Position numbers and translations under genes: made by a program. 53,804 bases of DNA from an uncultured Flavonifractor sp. (lineage in GTDB: Bacteria > Bacillota > Clostridia > Oscillospirales > Oscillospiraceae). Shown in pieces: positions 8,876 to 18,083 of the stretch. The notes beneath the pieces were generated by a model that saw only the letters and a list, made by a program, of their open reading frames with translations, was not told the origin of the DNA and ran no database searches. Location: assembly GCF_944383115.1 (NCBI RefSeq), contig NZ_CALWOJ010000006.1, forward strand, positions 1 through 53,804, in the 5' to 3' direction. Within the stretch, counting starts at the first letter, position 1. Every line of letters starts with the position of its first letter.

Positions 8876-10030
8876 ATGGGATTGGACTTTAGCAGACCCG
8901 CCTCAGACGCGCCCCAGATGCAAGGTCAGGTTGTATCCGCCCCGCCTGCCGAGCAGGAAGATTTCCAGCAGTACGACATTGTGGCCGACCGTCAGCAGAT
9001 GAACGAGGCCATGACCAACTCCCCTGAAGTGGACCGGATCGCCAGTCAGATCGAGGTCTATAATCTGGAGTCCATCGTGTCCTTCGGCGCAGGCGCGGCG
9101 GAGGAGATCTCCAAATGCTCCGACGTTGTCCTCAACAGCATGAACATGTCCCAGCTGGACGAGTCCAGCGCCATGCTCAACACCCTGGCGAAGATCATGG
9201 ACAAGTTCGACATTGAGGAGATCAAGGAAAACCCCGGCTTCTTCGGCAAGCTGTTCGGCAATCTGCGCAAGCAGCTGGACAAGATCCTGGCCAAGTACCA
9301 CACGATGGGCGACGAAGTGGACAAGATCTACGTCCAGCTGAAGAAGTACGAGTCGGAGATCAAGCAGTCCAACCGCAAGCTGGAGGAGATGTTCCAGGCC
9401 AACGTCAACTACTACCACGAATTGGTGAAGTACATCCTGGCCGGCGAGCAGGGCTGCCGTGAGCTGGAGGCCTATATCAGCCAGCGTCAGGCGGACATGG
9501 AATCCTCCGGCGACAATTCCATCCAGTTTGAATTGACCACGCTGAATCAGGCCCTGATGATGCTGGAGCAGCGCACCCAGGACCTGCGCACCGCGGAAAA
9601 CGTGGCTATGCAGGCCATCCCCATGATCAAGACCATGCAGTTCAGCAACATGAACCTGGTGCGCAAGATCAACTCCGCGTTTATCATCACCCTGCCCGTC
9701 TTCAAGCAGGCCCTCACCCAGGCCATCATGCTCAAGCGCCAGCGCATCCAGGCCGAGGCCATGTCCGCCCTGGATGAAAAGACCAACGAGATGCTGATCC
9801 GCAACGCCCAGAATACCGCCGAGCAGTCCAAGATGACCGCCCGGCTGGCCTCTGGCAGCTCCATCAAGATCGAGACTCTGGAAAAGACCTGGCAGACCAT
9901 TGTTTCCGGTATTGATGAGACCAAGCAGATCCAGGAGAACGCCCGCAAGCAGCGGGTTGAGGATCAGAAGCGCCTGGAGGCCATCAAGGCCGACTTTAAT
10001 TCCAGATACAACGTACCCGGTAAGAAATAA
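8876..10030 (+). CDS. telA: Toxic anion resistance protein TelA
   Basis: A 384-residue, highly charged and largely helical/coiled-coil protein typical of the TelA family ([27 protein letters not shown] near the start, and long heptad-like helices such as [18 protein letters not shown]). TelA proteins occur with TerD proteins and are linked to resistance to tellurite, cell-envelope antibiotics and other stresses; the mechanism is unsettled. An AGGAG lies at the end of yceG, and terD follows after 29 bases. The length is normal for the family. Confidence 0.9.
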   Translation: MGLDFSRPASDAPQMQGQVVSAPPAEQEDFQQYDIVADRQQMNEAMTNSPEVDRIASQIEVYNLESIVSFGAGAAEEISKCSDVVLNSMNMSQLDESSAMLNTLAKIMDKFDIEEIKENPGFFGKLFGNLRKQLDKILAKYHTMGDEVDKIYVQLKKYESEIKQSNRKLEEMFQANVNYYHELVKYILAGEQGCRELEAYISQRQADMESSGDNSIQFELTTLNQALMMLEQRTQDLRTAENVAMQAIPMIKTMQFSNMNLVRKINSAFIITLPVFKQALTQAIMLKRQRIQAEAMSALDEKTNEMLIRNAQNTAEQSKMTARLASGSSIKIETLEKTWQTIVSGIDETKQIQENARKQRVEDQKRLEAIKADFNSRYNVPGKK

Positions 10031-10059
10031 AGACAACTGAAATAAGGAGGATCACGGCT

Positions 10060-10641
10060 ATGCCTATCAATCTGACTAAGGGACAAAAAGTGGATCTGAC
10101 CAAAGGCAACCCCGGCCTGACCAAGATCGTGGTGGGCCTGGGCTGGGACGTCAACGCCTTTGACTCCGGCGCGGCGTTCGACCTGGACGCGGCGGCCTTC
10201 ATGACCAACGCCTCCGGCAAGTGCCCCACGGAGAAAGAGTTCGTCTTTTACGGCAACCTGGAACACGCCAGCGGCTCGGTCAAGCATATGGGCGATAACC
10301 TGACCGGCGAAGGCGACGGCGACGACGAGCAGATCGCGGTGGATCTGTCCAAAGTTCCCGCCAACGTGGAGCGCATCGCTTTTACCGTCACCATCTACGA
10401 CGCCGAGACCCGCAATCAGAACTTCGGCCAGGTCTCCAACGCCTACATCCACATCCAGGACATGGTATCCGGAGCGGATCTGATCCGGTACGACCTGGGC
10501 GAGGATTTCTCCATTGAGACCGCCATCGTGGTGGGCGAGCTGTACCGCCACAACGGCGAGTGGAAGTTCAACGCCATCGGCAGCGGCTTCCAGGGCGGCC
10601 TGGCGGCCCTGTGCGGCCACTACGGCATTGAAGTTGCATAA
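10060..10641 (+). CDS. terD: TerD-family stress protein (copy 1)
   Basis: A 193-residue TerD-fold protein. It opens with [26 protein letters not shown], and has the acidic calcium-binding pattern FDLDAAAFM, the block [15 protein letters not shown], and the late segment [12 protein letters not shown]. TerD domains bind calcium and are thought to act at the membrane in metal- and stress-sensing complexes. It is the first of four TerD-fold genes in a row, spaced 12-18 bases apart, each with its own GGAGG site. It is very close to copy 2, pointing to tandem duplication. Confidence 0.93.
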   Translation: MPINLTKGQKVDLTKGNPGLTKIVVGLGWDVNAFDSGAAFDLDAAAFMTNASGKCPTEKEFVFYGNLEHASGSVKHMGDNLTGEGDGDDEQIAVDLSKVPANVERIAFTVTIYDAETRNQNFGQVSNAYIHIQDMVSGADLIRYDLGEDFSIETAIVVGELYRHNGEWKFNAIGSGFQGGLAALCGHYGIEVA

Positions 10642-10656
10642 AAAGGAGGATATTGT

Positions 10657-11238
10657 ATGCCTGTCAGTCTGAAAAAGGGGCAGAAGGTCAGCTTGACCAA
10701 GGACAATCCCGGTCTGAGCCGGGTGGTTGTGGGCCTGGGCTGGGATGTGAACGCCTTTGATACCGGCGGCGCGTTTGACCTGGACGCCGCGGCCTTCCTG
10801 CTGGGGGAGAACGGCAAGACCACCTGCAGTGAAGATTTTGTGTTCTACGGCAACCTGCGCCATCCCTCCGGCGCCGTGGAGCATCTGGGCGATAACCTGA
10901 CCGGCGTAGGCGACGGCGACGACGAGCAGATCAAAATTGACCTGACCCGTATCCCCCCCAACATCAGCCGGGTGGCGTTCACTGTAACCATTTATGAGGC
11001 GGAGGAGCGCCGTCAGAATTTCGGCCAGATCAACAACGCCTTTATCCGCATTTTTGACGAAACCAACGGCCAGGAGATCCTGAGATACGACCTGGGCGAG
11101 GATTTCTCCATCGAGACCGCCGCCGTGTTCGGCGAGCTGTACAAGAACAACGGCGAGTGGAAGTTCAACGCCATCGGCAGCGGCTATCAGGGCGGTCTGG
11201 CGGCCCTGTGCGCCAACTATGGCATTGATGTGGAATAA
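10657..11238 (+). CDS. terD: TerD-family stress protein (copy 2)
   Basis: A 193-residue paralogue of the previous gene with the same blocks: [34 protein letters not shown] and [19 protein letters not shown]. The acidic residues that bind calcium in TerD are present. Differences are mostly in the exposed loop after the first acidic motif. It follows copy 1 by 15 bases with AAGGAGG and is clearly in the same operon. Confidence 0.93.
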   Translation: MPVSLKKGQKVSLTKDNPGLSRVVVGLGWDVNAFDTGGAFDLDAAAFLLGENGKTTCSEDFVFYGNLRHPSGAVEHLGDNLTGVGDGDDEQIKIDLTRIPPNISRVAFTVTIYEAEERRQNFGQINNAFIRIFDETNGQEILRYDLGEDFSIETAAVFGELYKNNGEWKFNAIGSGYQGGLAALCANYGIDVE

Positions 11239-11250
11239 GAGGAGGCAGCC

Positions 11251-11859
11251 ATGGCCATCAGTCTTGAAAAGGGCAAAAAGGTAAATCTCCAGAAACAGCA
11301 GAACACCGGCCTGGGGGAAATCCTGGTAAACTTAAACTGGAACACCCGCCCCGCCAAACAGGGCTTCTTTGCCAGCCTTATGGGCGGCAACAAGGGCGGT
11401 ATTGACCTGGATCTGGGCTGCCTGTACGAGCTGAAAAACGGAAGGAAGGGTACTGTGCAGGCCCTGGGGAACGCATTCGGTTCCCTCCGGCAGGAGCCCT
11501 ACATCGCCCTGGACGGCGACGACCGGACGGGCGCCGTCACCACAGGCGAGAACCTGCGCATCGACGGCAACCGGATCTCCGAGATCCAGCGGGTGCTGGT
11601 CTACACCTTCATCTATGAGGGCGTGGCCAACTGGCAGCAGGCCGACGCCGTGGTCACCATCAAGTACCCCGGCGCAGAGGACCTGGTGGTAAAGATGGAC
11701 TCCTACAACTCCAGAGACATCATGTGCGGCCTGGTGCTTCTGGAAAACGTCAATGACGAGACCTTCAGCGTGGAAAAGATTGTCCAGTTCTATCCCGGCC
11801 ACAAGGCGCTGGACCAGGCCTTCCACTGGGGCCTGCGCTGGACGGCGGGCCGCAAATAA
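11251..11859 (+). CDS. TerA-like TerD-fold protein
   Basis: A 202-residue divergent member of the TerD superfamily. It keeps the LEKGKKVNLQK start, the W-containing strand LVNLNWNTRP, and an acidic motif GGIDLDLGCLYELKNG in place of [25 protein letters not shown] block replaces the GDGDDEQI block, so one calcium site is changed. These traits suit TerA-type proteins, which partner TerD. An insertion (KQGFFASLMGGNKGG) follows the first strand, as in the next gene. Twelve bases separate it from terD copy 2. Confidence 0.82.
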   Translation: MAISLEKGKKVNLQKQQNTGLGEILVNLNWNTRPAKQGFFASLMGGNKGGIDLDLGCLYELKNGRKGTVQALGNAFGSLRQEPYIALDGDDRTGAVTTGENLRIDGNRISEIQRVLVYTFIYEGVANWQQADAVVTIKYPGAEDLVVKMDSYNSRDIMCGLVLLENVNDETFSVEKIVQFYPGHKALDQAFHWGLRWTAGRK

Positions 11860-11877
11860 CGAGGAGGTAACACAGAT

Positions 11878-12486
11878 ATGTCTGTCAGCTTACAAAAAGG
11901 GCAAAAGGTCAGCCTGACCAAAGAGAGCAGAGAGGGCCTTAACAAAGTGATCGTTGGCCTGGGTTGGGACGAGGCCAACCCCGCCGGCAAGGGCGGGCTC
12001 TTCGGTTCCCTCTTCTCCAAGCCCACCCAGGCCATCGACTGCGACGCCTCGGCCCTCATGCTGCAAAACGGGCGTCTGGCGGACGGCAAAGACGTGATCT
12101 ATTACGGCAACCTGACCCACAGATCGGGCACCGTAAGGCACATGGGCGATAACCTGACCGGCGCCGGGGACGGCGACGACGAGCAGATCACCATTGAGCT
12201 TGACCGGGTGCCTGCGGAATACGACCGGATTGTGCTGGTGGTCAACATCTATCAGGCCATGGCCCGGCAGCAGCATTTCGGCATGATCCAGAACGCCTTT
12301 ATCCGCATTGTGGACGCCCGCAACAATCAGGAGCTTTGCAAGTTCAACCTGTCGGAAAACTACAACGGCATGACCGCCATGATCTTCGGCGAGGTCTACC
12401 GCCACAACGGCGAGTGGAAATTCAACGCCGTGGGTCAGGCCACCACCGATCCTGCGCTCTCCGATCTGTGCAGACGCTATATGTAA
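11878..12486 (+). CDS. terD: TerD-family stress protein (copy 3, with loop insertion)
   Basis: A 202-residue TerD-domain protein. It has LGWDEANPAGKGGLFGSLFS, an insertion absent from copies 1 and 2 but placed like the one in the TerA-like protein, then IDCDASALML and [15 protein letters not shown]. It is the last of the TerD-fold set. The canonical acidic block is intact, so it probably binds calcium. A 105-base gap with a hairpin separates it from the ATPase gene. Confidence 0.92.
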   Translation: MSVSLQKGQKVSLTKESREGLNKVIVGLGWDEANPAGKGGLFGSLFSKPTQAIDCDASALMLQNGRLADGKDVIYYGNLTHRSGTVRHMGDNLTGAGDGDDEQITIELDRVPAEYDRIVLVVNIYQAMARQQHFGMIQNAFIRIVDARNNQELCKFNLSENYNGMTAMIFGEVYRHNGEWKFNAVGQATTDPALSDLCRRYM

Positions 12487-12536
12487 GCCTTACGCCTATC
12501 CACAGTTTGAAACGACTTATATACACAGGCAGGGAG

Positions 12537-12563
12537 GAGAAGGGAATGGACCCATTCCTTCTC
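12537..12563 (+). other. Intergenic hairpin upstream of the P-type ATPase
   Basis: GAGAAGGGAATGG and CCATTCCTTCTC form a 12-pair stem with one bulged G. No T-run follows. It could act as an mRNA processing or stability element between the Ter genes and the ATPase. Confidence 0.4.
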
Positions 12564-12591
12564 TTATCCTGTGTCTACAGGAGAAAGAGAC

Positions 12592-15243
12592 ATGCACTAT
12601 AACGGACTTACAGACAAAGAAGTTGCCGAATCCAGAGCGAAATACGGCAGCAACCAGATCCCGGACTCAGAACCCACCACATTCTGGGCAGAATTTAAGG
12701 AGACCTTCGGCGACCCCATGATCCGTATCCTGCTGGCCATTGCCGCGCTCATGATCGTCATGTGCATCTTTGGCTATGCGGACATCTATGAACCCATCGG
12801 GACCATCGTCGCCGTCCTCATCGTGGCCTTTGTCTCCGCCAAGACCGGCGTGGCCAGCGACACCAAATTCCGTCAGCTGAAGGACCGCACCAAGAAGGAC
12901 CAGTGCAAAGTCTACCGAAACGGCCTTGTGGCCGTCATCGACATCGACGACGTGGTGGTGGGCGACAAGGTCCTGCTGCAGTCCGGCGACAAGATTCCCG
13001 CCGACGGCGTGCTGATCCACGGCAGCATCCGGGTGGACAACTCCGCCCTCAACGGCGAGGCGGAGGAGTGCCCCAAGTTTGAGGCGCCCGAACACTTCCG
13101 TCTGGCCGACGAGATCACCGGCGACACCTTTGTGGACAAGCACTCCCTGTTCCGGGGCGCCGTACTGTTTGACGGTGAGGGCGTTCTGGACGTTCAAAAA
13201 GTGGGGCTGTCCACCATGATGGGCAAGATGGCGGAGGAGATGCAGGACGACGAGCCCGACTCCCCCCTCAAGGTCAAGCTGGCCCGCCTGGCAAACATGA
13301 TCTCCAAGTTCGGCTACATCGGCGCCATCGTCATCGCCGCCATGTACTTCGGCTACTATATCCTGTCCGCAGGCGGATTTGGGCCTTATTTCGCCTCCGA
13401 CGCCACCGTGATCATCAAAGATATCGTGGAGGCGGTCTCCCTGGCGGTGGTGATCATTGTGTGCGCCGTGCCCGAGGGGCTGCCCCTGATGATCTCCCTG
13501 GTGCTGATGCAGAATACCAGCAAGATGCTGGACCACAACGTGCTGGTCCGCAAAGCGGAGGGCATCGAGACCGCCGGGTCCCTCAACATCCTGTTCAGTG
13601 ATAAGACGGGCACCATCACCAAGGGACACCTGGAGGTGGTGGAGTTCTTTACGGCGGACGGGATCACCATCCCCATCTCCGATCTGCCCAAGCACGGCAA
13701 GATCAAGAGCATGGTGGATCTGGCCATCGGCAAGAACACCCAGTCCATGTTCGACGCCCAGGGCAACGTGATCGGCGGCAACGCCACCGACCAGGCTCTG
13801 ATGAAATTCCTGGGCGCGGAACTCTTCAACAGTCTGGAGTCCTCCTGCACCGTAACTCTGTCCCAGGGCTTCAACTCCGCAAACAAATTCAGCCAGGCCT
13901 ACCTGGGCGAGCTGAAAAAGACCTTCTACAAGGGCGCGCCCGAGCGGCTGCTGGCCGTAGCCAAAACCTATCTGAGCATCAGCGGCGAGGAGCGGGAGAT
14001 CTCTCTGGACGCCATCAACGCCAAGATCGACGAGCTGGCCAACCGCTCCATGCGGGTGCTGGCCTTCGGCTACTCCAACCAGAACATGACGGAGAACCAG
14101 ATCAATCCCGATACCACCATCATCGGCTTTGTGGGCATTCGGGACGACGTGCGGCCTGAGGCACGGGAGGCCATTTCCGCCGTTCAGCACGCCGGCATCC
14201 AGGTGGTCATGATCACCGGCGACCGGCTGGGCACAGCCGTGGCCATCGCCAAGGACGCCGGCCTTCTGAAAACGGAAGACGATATCGCCCTCACCTCCGG
14301 CCAGCTGAATGAATTGAGCGATGACGAGGTTAAGGAGATCATCCCCCGCATCCGGGTCATCGCCCGGGCGCTGCCCACCGACAAGTCCCGCATGGTGCGC
14401 CTGTGCCAGGAGATGAACCTGGTGGTGGGCATGACGGGCGACGGCGTGAACGACTCCCCCGCCCTCAAGCGCGCCGACGTGGGCTTTGCCATGGGCAGCG
14501 GCACCGAGGCCGCCAAGGAGGCCGGCAAGATCGTCATCCTGGACGACAACTTCAAGTCCATCAAGGACGCCATCTGGTACGGCCGCACCATCTATCACAA
14601 TATCCTGAAGTTCTGCAAGTTCCAGCTTGTGATCAACGTGGCTGCCGTCATCGTCAGCGCCATCTCCCCCTTCTTCGGGGTGGAGGAACCGCTGAAAGTG
14701 ACCCATCTGCTCTTCGTCAACCTGGTAATGGACGGCCTGGGCGCCATCATGCTGGGCAACGAACCGGCCCAGGAACACTATATGACCGAAAAGCCCCGCA
14801 GGCGGGACGAGAGCATTGTCAGCAAGGCAATGATGGTCCAGATCGTCATTATGGGCCTGTGGCTCACCGTGCTGAGCTTCGTATTCCTGAAGGCCCCCTT
14901 CTTCGACCAGTTCTTCGCCACCTATGAGCAGAAGCTGTCGGCCTACTTCGTCCTGTTCATCTGGAGCGCCCTGTTCAACGGCTTTAATGTCCGGGTCGAC
15001 GGGTTCGGTATCTTCAAGGGTCTGAACGAAAACACCGGTTTTATGAAGGTATTCTTCGCCATTATCCTGGTACAGGCCCTCATCGTCAACGCGGCGCTGG
15101 TTCCGGTGGAAGCGTGCGCATGGATCGGCAATATGTTCAGCTGCGTGCCCTTCGCCCCTCTGGGCTGGGTAGTGGTAGGAATCCTGGCGGCAACTATGAT
15201 CCCCGTGGACATGCTCCGCAAAGCCCTGACCCCCAAAAAGTAA
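12592..15243 (+). CDS. Calcium-type cation-translocating P-type ATPase
   Basis: An 883-residue P2-type ATPase of usual length. It has an N-terminal cytosolic actuator domain, the M4 motif VPEGLP near residue 293, the phosphorylation motif SDKTGT with Asp near 336, a hinge TGDGVNDSPALKRADVG, and M6 VNLVMDGLGA. PEGLP plus the N/D pair in M6 points to Ca2+ (or Mn2+) export, as in PMCA-like bacterial pumps. The ATG at 12592 is preceded by AGGAG. It follows the calcium-binding TerD genes on the same strand, suggesting that ion export and Ter sensing work together; that link is inference. Confidence 0.9.
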   Translation: MHYNGLTDKEVAESRAKYGSNQIPDSEPTTFWAEFKETFGDPMIRILLAIAALMIVMCIFGYADIYEPIGTIVAVLIVAFVSAKTGVASDTKFRQLKDRTKKDQCKVYRNGLVAVIDIDDVVVGDKVLLQSGDKIPADGVLIHGSIRVDNSALNGEAEECPKFEAPEHFRLADEITGDTFVDKHSLFRGAVLFDGEGVLDVQKVGLSTMMGKMAEEMQDDEPDSPLKVKLARLANMISKFGYIGAIVIAAMYFGYYILSAGGFGPYFASDATVIIKDIVEAVSLAVVIIVCAVPEGLPLMISLVLMQNTSKMLDHNVLVRKAEGIETAGSLNILFSDKTGTITKGHLEVVEFFTADGITIPISDLPKHGKIKSMVDLAIGKNTQSMFDAQGNVIGGNATDQALMKFLGAELFNSLESSCTVTLSQGFNSANKFSQAYLGELKKTFYKGAPERLLAVAKTYLSISGEEREISLDAINAKIDELANRSMRVLAFGYSNQNMTENQINPDTTIIGFVGIRDDVRPEAREAISAVQHAGIQVVMITGDRLGTAVAIAKDAGLLKTEDDIALTSGQLNELSDDEVKEIIPRIRVIARALPTDKSRMVRLCQEMNLVVGMTGDGVNDSPALKRADVGFAMGSGTEAAKEAGKIVILDDNFKSIKDAIWYGRTIYHNILKFCKFQLVINVAAVIVSAISPFFGVEEPLKVTHLLFVNLVMDGLGAIMLGNEPAQEHYMTEKPRRRDESIVSKAMMVQIVIMGLWLTVLSFVFLKAPFFDQFFATYEQKLSAYFVLFIWSALFNGFNVRVDGFGIFKGLNENTGFMKVFFAIILVQALIVNAALVPVEACAWIGNMFSCVPFAPLGWVVVGILAATMIPVDMLRKALTPKK

Positions 15244-15247
15244 CACA

Positions 15248-15278
15248 GGAAGGGGCGCCCGCAAAGGGCGCCCCTTCC
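15248..15278 (+). other. Strong hairpin between ATPase and rhomboid genes
   Basis: A perfect 13-base-pair stem (15248-15260 with 15266-15278) and a GCAAA loop, four bases after the ATPase stop. There is no T-run, so it is more likely an RNA-stability or processing hairpin than an efficient terminator. Confidence 0.55.
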
Positions 15279-15301
15279 CAACCGATGGGAGATCCCTGTC
15301 C

Positions 15302-15871
15302 ATGAAAAAACTGCAATACAATGCTCCGGTAATCCTGAGCTTTTTCTTCCTGTCCCTGCTGGCCCTGCTGCTGGGCTACCTGACAAAGGGCTGGACCACC
15401 ACCGCCCTCTTTTCCGTTTACCGGGCGTCTCTGGCCAACCCCCTGACCTACGTCCGCTTCCTGGGGCATGTGCTGGGCCACGCCGACTTCAACCACTTCC
15501 TGGGGAACATGCTGCTGCTTTTGGTGGTGGGCCCGCCGCTGGAGGAAAAGTACGGAAGCCGCGCCCTACTGGCCGGCATCCTGTTTACCGCCCTGGTCTC
15601 CGGCATTCTGCAATTCATTCTCTTCCCCCATACCGCCCTCCTGGGCGCCAGCGGTATCGTATTCATGCTCATTATGCTGGCCTCCGTCTCCGGCATGCGG
15701 GGTGGAAAGATCCCCCTCACCCTGCTCCTGGTAGGCGCCCTCTACCTGGGCCAGGAAATCTACTCTATTGTTTTCGTCAATGACAGCGTGGCCAACTTCA
15801 TGCACATCGTCGGCGGCGTCTGCGGCACGGGCTTCGGGCTGCTGGCCGGCAGGAAACGTCCGGCCCGTTGA
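15302..15871 (+). CDS. Rhomboid-family intramembrane serine protease
   Basis: A 189-residue protein with about six membrane segments. It shows the rhomboid marks: GHADFNHFLGNM in the second helix, GASG with catalytic Ser about 117, and the catalytic His about 168 in NFMHIVGG. Such enzymes cut membrane proteins within the bilayer. A short basic N-terminus (MKKLQY) precedes the first helix, and no extra domain is fused. It sits between the ATPase and the nucleoside-like biosynthesis genes of the Ter cluster, so a role in processing a cluster membrane protein is possible but not shown. Confidence 0.88.
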   Translation: MKKLQYNAPVILSFFFLSLLALLLGYLTKGWTTTALFSVYRASLANPLTYVRFLGHVLGHADFNHFLGNMLLLLVVGPPLEEKYGSRALLAGILFTALVSGILQFILFPHTALLGASGIVFMLIMLASVSGMRGGKIPLTLLLVGALYLGQEIYSIVFVNDSVANFMHIVGGVCGTGFGLLAGRKRPAR

Positions 15872-15896
15872 TACTATAACAGCGAGGAAACCATCT

Positions 15897-17045
15897 ATGC
15901 CTGAGTACACAAGCCAAAACACCCTGCGCATCGCCAAACGCTTCCATAACCGGAAGCGGACCTATCTGCTGGTCAACCCGCTGCAGGCAAAGCACATCCC
16001 CGTTCAGCCCTCCCGCGCCCTTGCCATGATGGACGCGCTGGGGGCGCGGCTGGCCCGGAAGTACCCGGACGCCGGACTGGTGATCGGCTTTGCAGAGACG
16101 GCCACCGCCATCGGCGCGGTGGTAGCCGGGCATATGGGCCCTCACTGCGTCTACCTGCACACCACCCGGGAGTCCTTCCCCGGCGCGCTCCACTGGATCG
16201 AATTTCAGGAGGAACACAGCCACGCCGTGGAGCAGAAGCTGAGCGACGACGCCCTGTCGGAGCAGCTTTCCAAAACTCACTGTGTGATTCTGGTGGACGA
16301 CGAGATCTCCACCGGCGCCACCCTGCTCAACATGGTGGCCCAGCTCAGGCAGCGCCATCCCTGCCTGGCGGAAAAACAGATTGTAGCGGCCTCCATCCTG
16401 AACCGGGTGTCCCCGGAACATGAGGCGCGGATGCGGCAGGCGGGGGTCCAAAGCGAATATCTGGTCAAACTGCCCCAGGAGGATTACGCCGCCCTGGTGG
16501 CTCCCATCGAGATCCGGGAGGCGGACCCGGCCCTCCCCCGCCCCCTGTCCTTTCAGCGCCGGACGCTGTCCTGCCCGCCGCCGGGCGACCCCAGGCTGGG
16601 CGTGCCCTTTTCCGACTACCGGCAAAGCTGTCTGGTCATGGCCCGGGCCTTTTTGGAGCAGGCCCTCCCCCACATTCCCGCCGGCAGCCGCATCCTTACT
16701 CTGGGCACGGAGGAGTGCATGTACCCCGCCCTTGTGCTGGGAGCCATGCTGGAGGAGATGGGGCGGGACTATCAGGTGCGCTGCCATGCCACCACAAGAA
16801 GTCCCATCGGCGTCTGCCCCGATCCCGGCTATCCCATCCGCTCCGGATGCCGCCTCCCCAGCTTCTACGACGGGGAGCGGACTACCTATCTCTACGATCT
16901 GGAACCCTGCGACGTGCTGATCGTCATCTCCGATACACCGGCGGAGGGGACCGACGCGCTGTGCAGTCTGGTGGGCGCGTTCCCGCCCGACGGGGTGCGG
17001 AAGGTCTTTTATCTCCAAGGAGGGCAACATGTTTGGTACCTATAA
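15897..17045 (+). CDS. Phosphoribosyltransferase with C-terminal TRSP domain
   Basis: A 382-residue protein. The N-terminal domain holds the PRPP-binding signature VILVDDEISTGAT at about residues 133-145. The C-terminal part contains TTRSPIG, the motif that names the TRSP domain. This two-domain form is a hallmark of the biosynthetic module linked to Ter operons, thought to make a nucleoside-like small molecule. The start at 15897 was chosen because AGCGAGG precedes it and it begins just after rhomboid; the open frame extends upstream inside rhomboid but without a start signal. The 3' end overlaps the next gene by 17 bases, showing translational coupling. Confidence 0.86.
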   Translation: MPEYTSQNTLRIAKRFHNRKRTYLLVNPLQAKHIPVQPSRALAMMDALGARLARKYPDAGLVIGFAETATAIGAVVAGHMGPHCVYLHTTRESFPGALHWIEFQEEHSHAVEQKLSDDALSEQLSKTHCVILVDDEISTGATLLNMVAQLRQRHPCLAEKQIVAASILNRVSPEHEARMRQAGVQSEYLVKLPQEDYAALVAPIEIREADPALPRPLSFQRRTLSCPPPGDPRLGVPFSDYRQSCLVMARAFLEQALPHIPAGSRILTLGTEECMYPALVLGAMLEEMGRDYQVRCHATTRSPIGVCPDPGYPIRSGCRLPSFYDGERTTYLYDLEPCDVLIVISDTPAEGTDALCSLVGAFPPDGVRKVFYLQGGQHVWYL

Positions 17046-18081
17046 GCCCCAGGATGTCACAATCCTGCTGAAGGATATCACCGGGTTGGTGGAACCCCTT
17101 CCCACCGGGGAGCGGGAGAAACGAATCCAGAGCGGCGTACACTACTCCGAGATGCTGCCGCTGGAATACGAACCTTCCCCGGCCTATCTTGCGGCCTACC
17201 AGGACGCGCTGCGCCGCTACGCCCCCATAACCGCCCGGGCGGTGGCCTCCGTGGCCCGTCAGATCTGGCAGGAGAAGGGCGGGGACGCCGTTCTGGTCTC
17301 CCTGGCCCGGGCCGGCACCTCCATCGGCGTGCTGATCAAACGGTACATCGCCCTGGCCTATCACGAGGATGTGAAGCACTATACCATCTCCATCATCCGG
17401 GGCAGAGGGATCGACCGCAACGCCATGTCGTACATCCTGGCCCGCCACCGGCCGGATCAGCTCCAGTTCGTGGACGGCTGGACCGGGAAGGGCGCCATTC
17501 AGTCGGAGCTGAATAAAGCCATGGCAGACTACCCCGGCGTGGACGCCGGGCTGGCCGTCCTGTCCGACCCGGCCCACCTGGCGGGGAAGTGCGGCACCCA
17601 CGACGACTTTCTCATTGCCAGCTCCTGCCTCAACTCCACCGTCTCCGGCCTGTTGAGCAGAACGTTCTACCGAAGCGACCTCATCGGCCCCGACGACTTC
17701 CACGGCGCGGCCTATTACCCCCACCTGAAGGAGAAAGACCTGACCTACTCCTTTATCCAGGCGGTGGAGGCTCACTTCCCCGCCCAGCCGGCTCCCGTGC
17801 CGGAGAATGCGGCCCCGTCCAGGCCCGCTCTGGAGGAAGTGGACGAGATTTGCAGGCGCTTTTCCATCTCCGACCGCAATCTGGTCAAGCCCAGCATTGG
17901 GGAGGCCACCCGGGTGCTGCTGCGGAGGATGCCCTGGAAGGTGCTGGTCCACAGCATGCACGACGAGGCCCATCTGGGCCACATCTATCAACTTGCAAAG
18001 GAGAAAGGCGTACCGCTGATGGAGTACCCGCTGGTCAACTACCGGGCCTGCGGGCTCATACAGTCCATCGCCGACAGCTGA
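17029..18081 (+). CDS. StiP-like phosphoribosyltransferase-family protein with PELOTA-like C-terminus
   Basis: A 350-residue protein. The N-terminal 250 residues fit the StiP/PRTase_1 family (VSLARAGTSIGVLIKRY, ISIIRGRGIDRNAM, DGWTGKGAI). The last 80 residues (from EVDEICRRFSISD to CGLIQSI) look like a PELOTA-type RNA-binding fold. StiP proteins have been called cysteine proteases in databases, but their place next to PRTase-TRSP in Ter clusters supports a phosphoribosyl-transfer role. AAGGAGG lies inside the end of the previous gene. The HAD gene starts two bases after the stop. Confidence 0.82.
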   Translation: MFGTYKPQDVTILLKDITGLVEPLPTGEREKRIQSGVHYSEMLPLEYEPSPAYLAAYQDALRRYAPITARAVASVARQIWQEKGGDAVLVSLARAGTSIGVLIKRYIALAYHEDVKHYTISIIRGRGIDRNAMSYILARHRPDQLQFVDGWTGKGAIQSELNKAMADYPGVDAGLAVLSDPAHLAGKCGTHDDFLIASSCLNSTVSGLLSRTFYRSDLIGPDDFHGAAYYPHLKEKDLTYSFIQAVEAHFPAQPAPVPENAAPSRPALEEVDEICRRFSISDRNLVKPSIGEATRVLLRRMPWKVLVHSMHDEAHLGHIYQLAKEKGVPLMEYPLVNYRACGLIQSIADS

Positions 18082-18083
18082 CT

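Noticed and set aside
12667-15321. Very long open frame (about 880 codons) opposite the P-type ATPase, and similar long frames opposite eutG, yceG, telA and the second ATPase
   Set aside because: They are rich in His, Gln, Gly and Val as expected from antisense of GC-rich codons, lack ribosome sites and known motifs, and lie opposite unmistakable genes.
15768-15896. A 43-codon N-terminal extension of the PRTase-TRSP gene
   Set aside because: It lies inside the rhomboid gene in another frame and has no start signal; AGCGAGG precedes the ATG at 15897.
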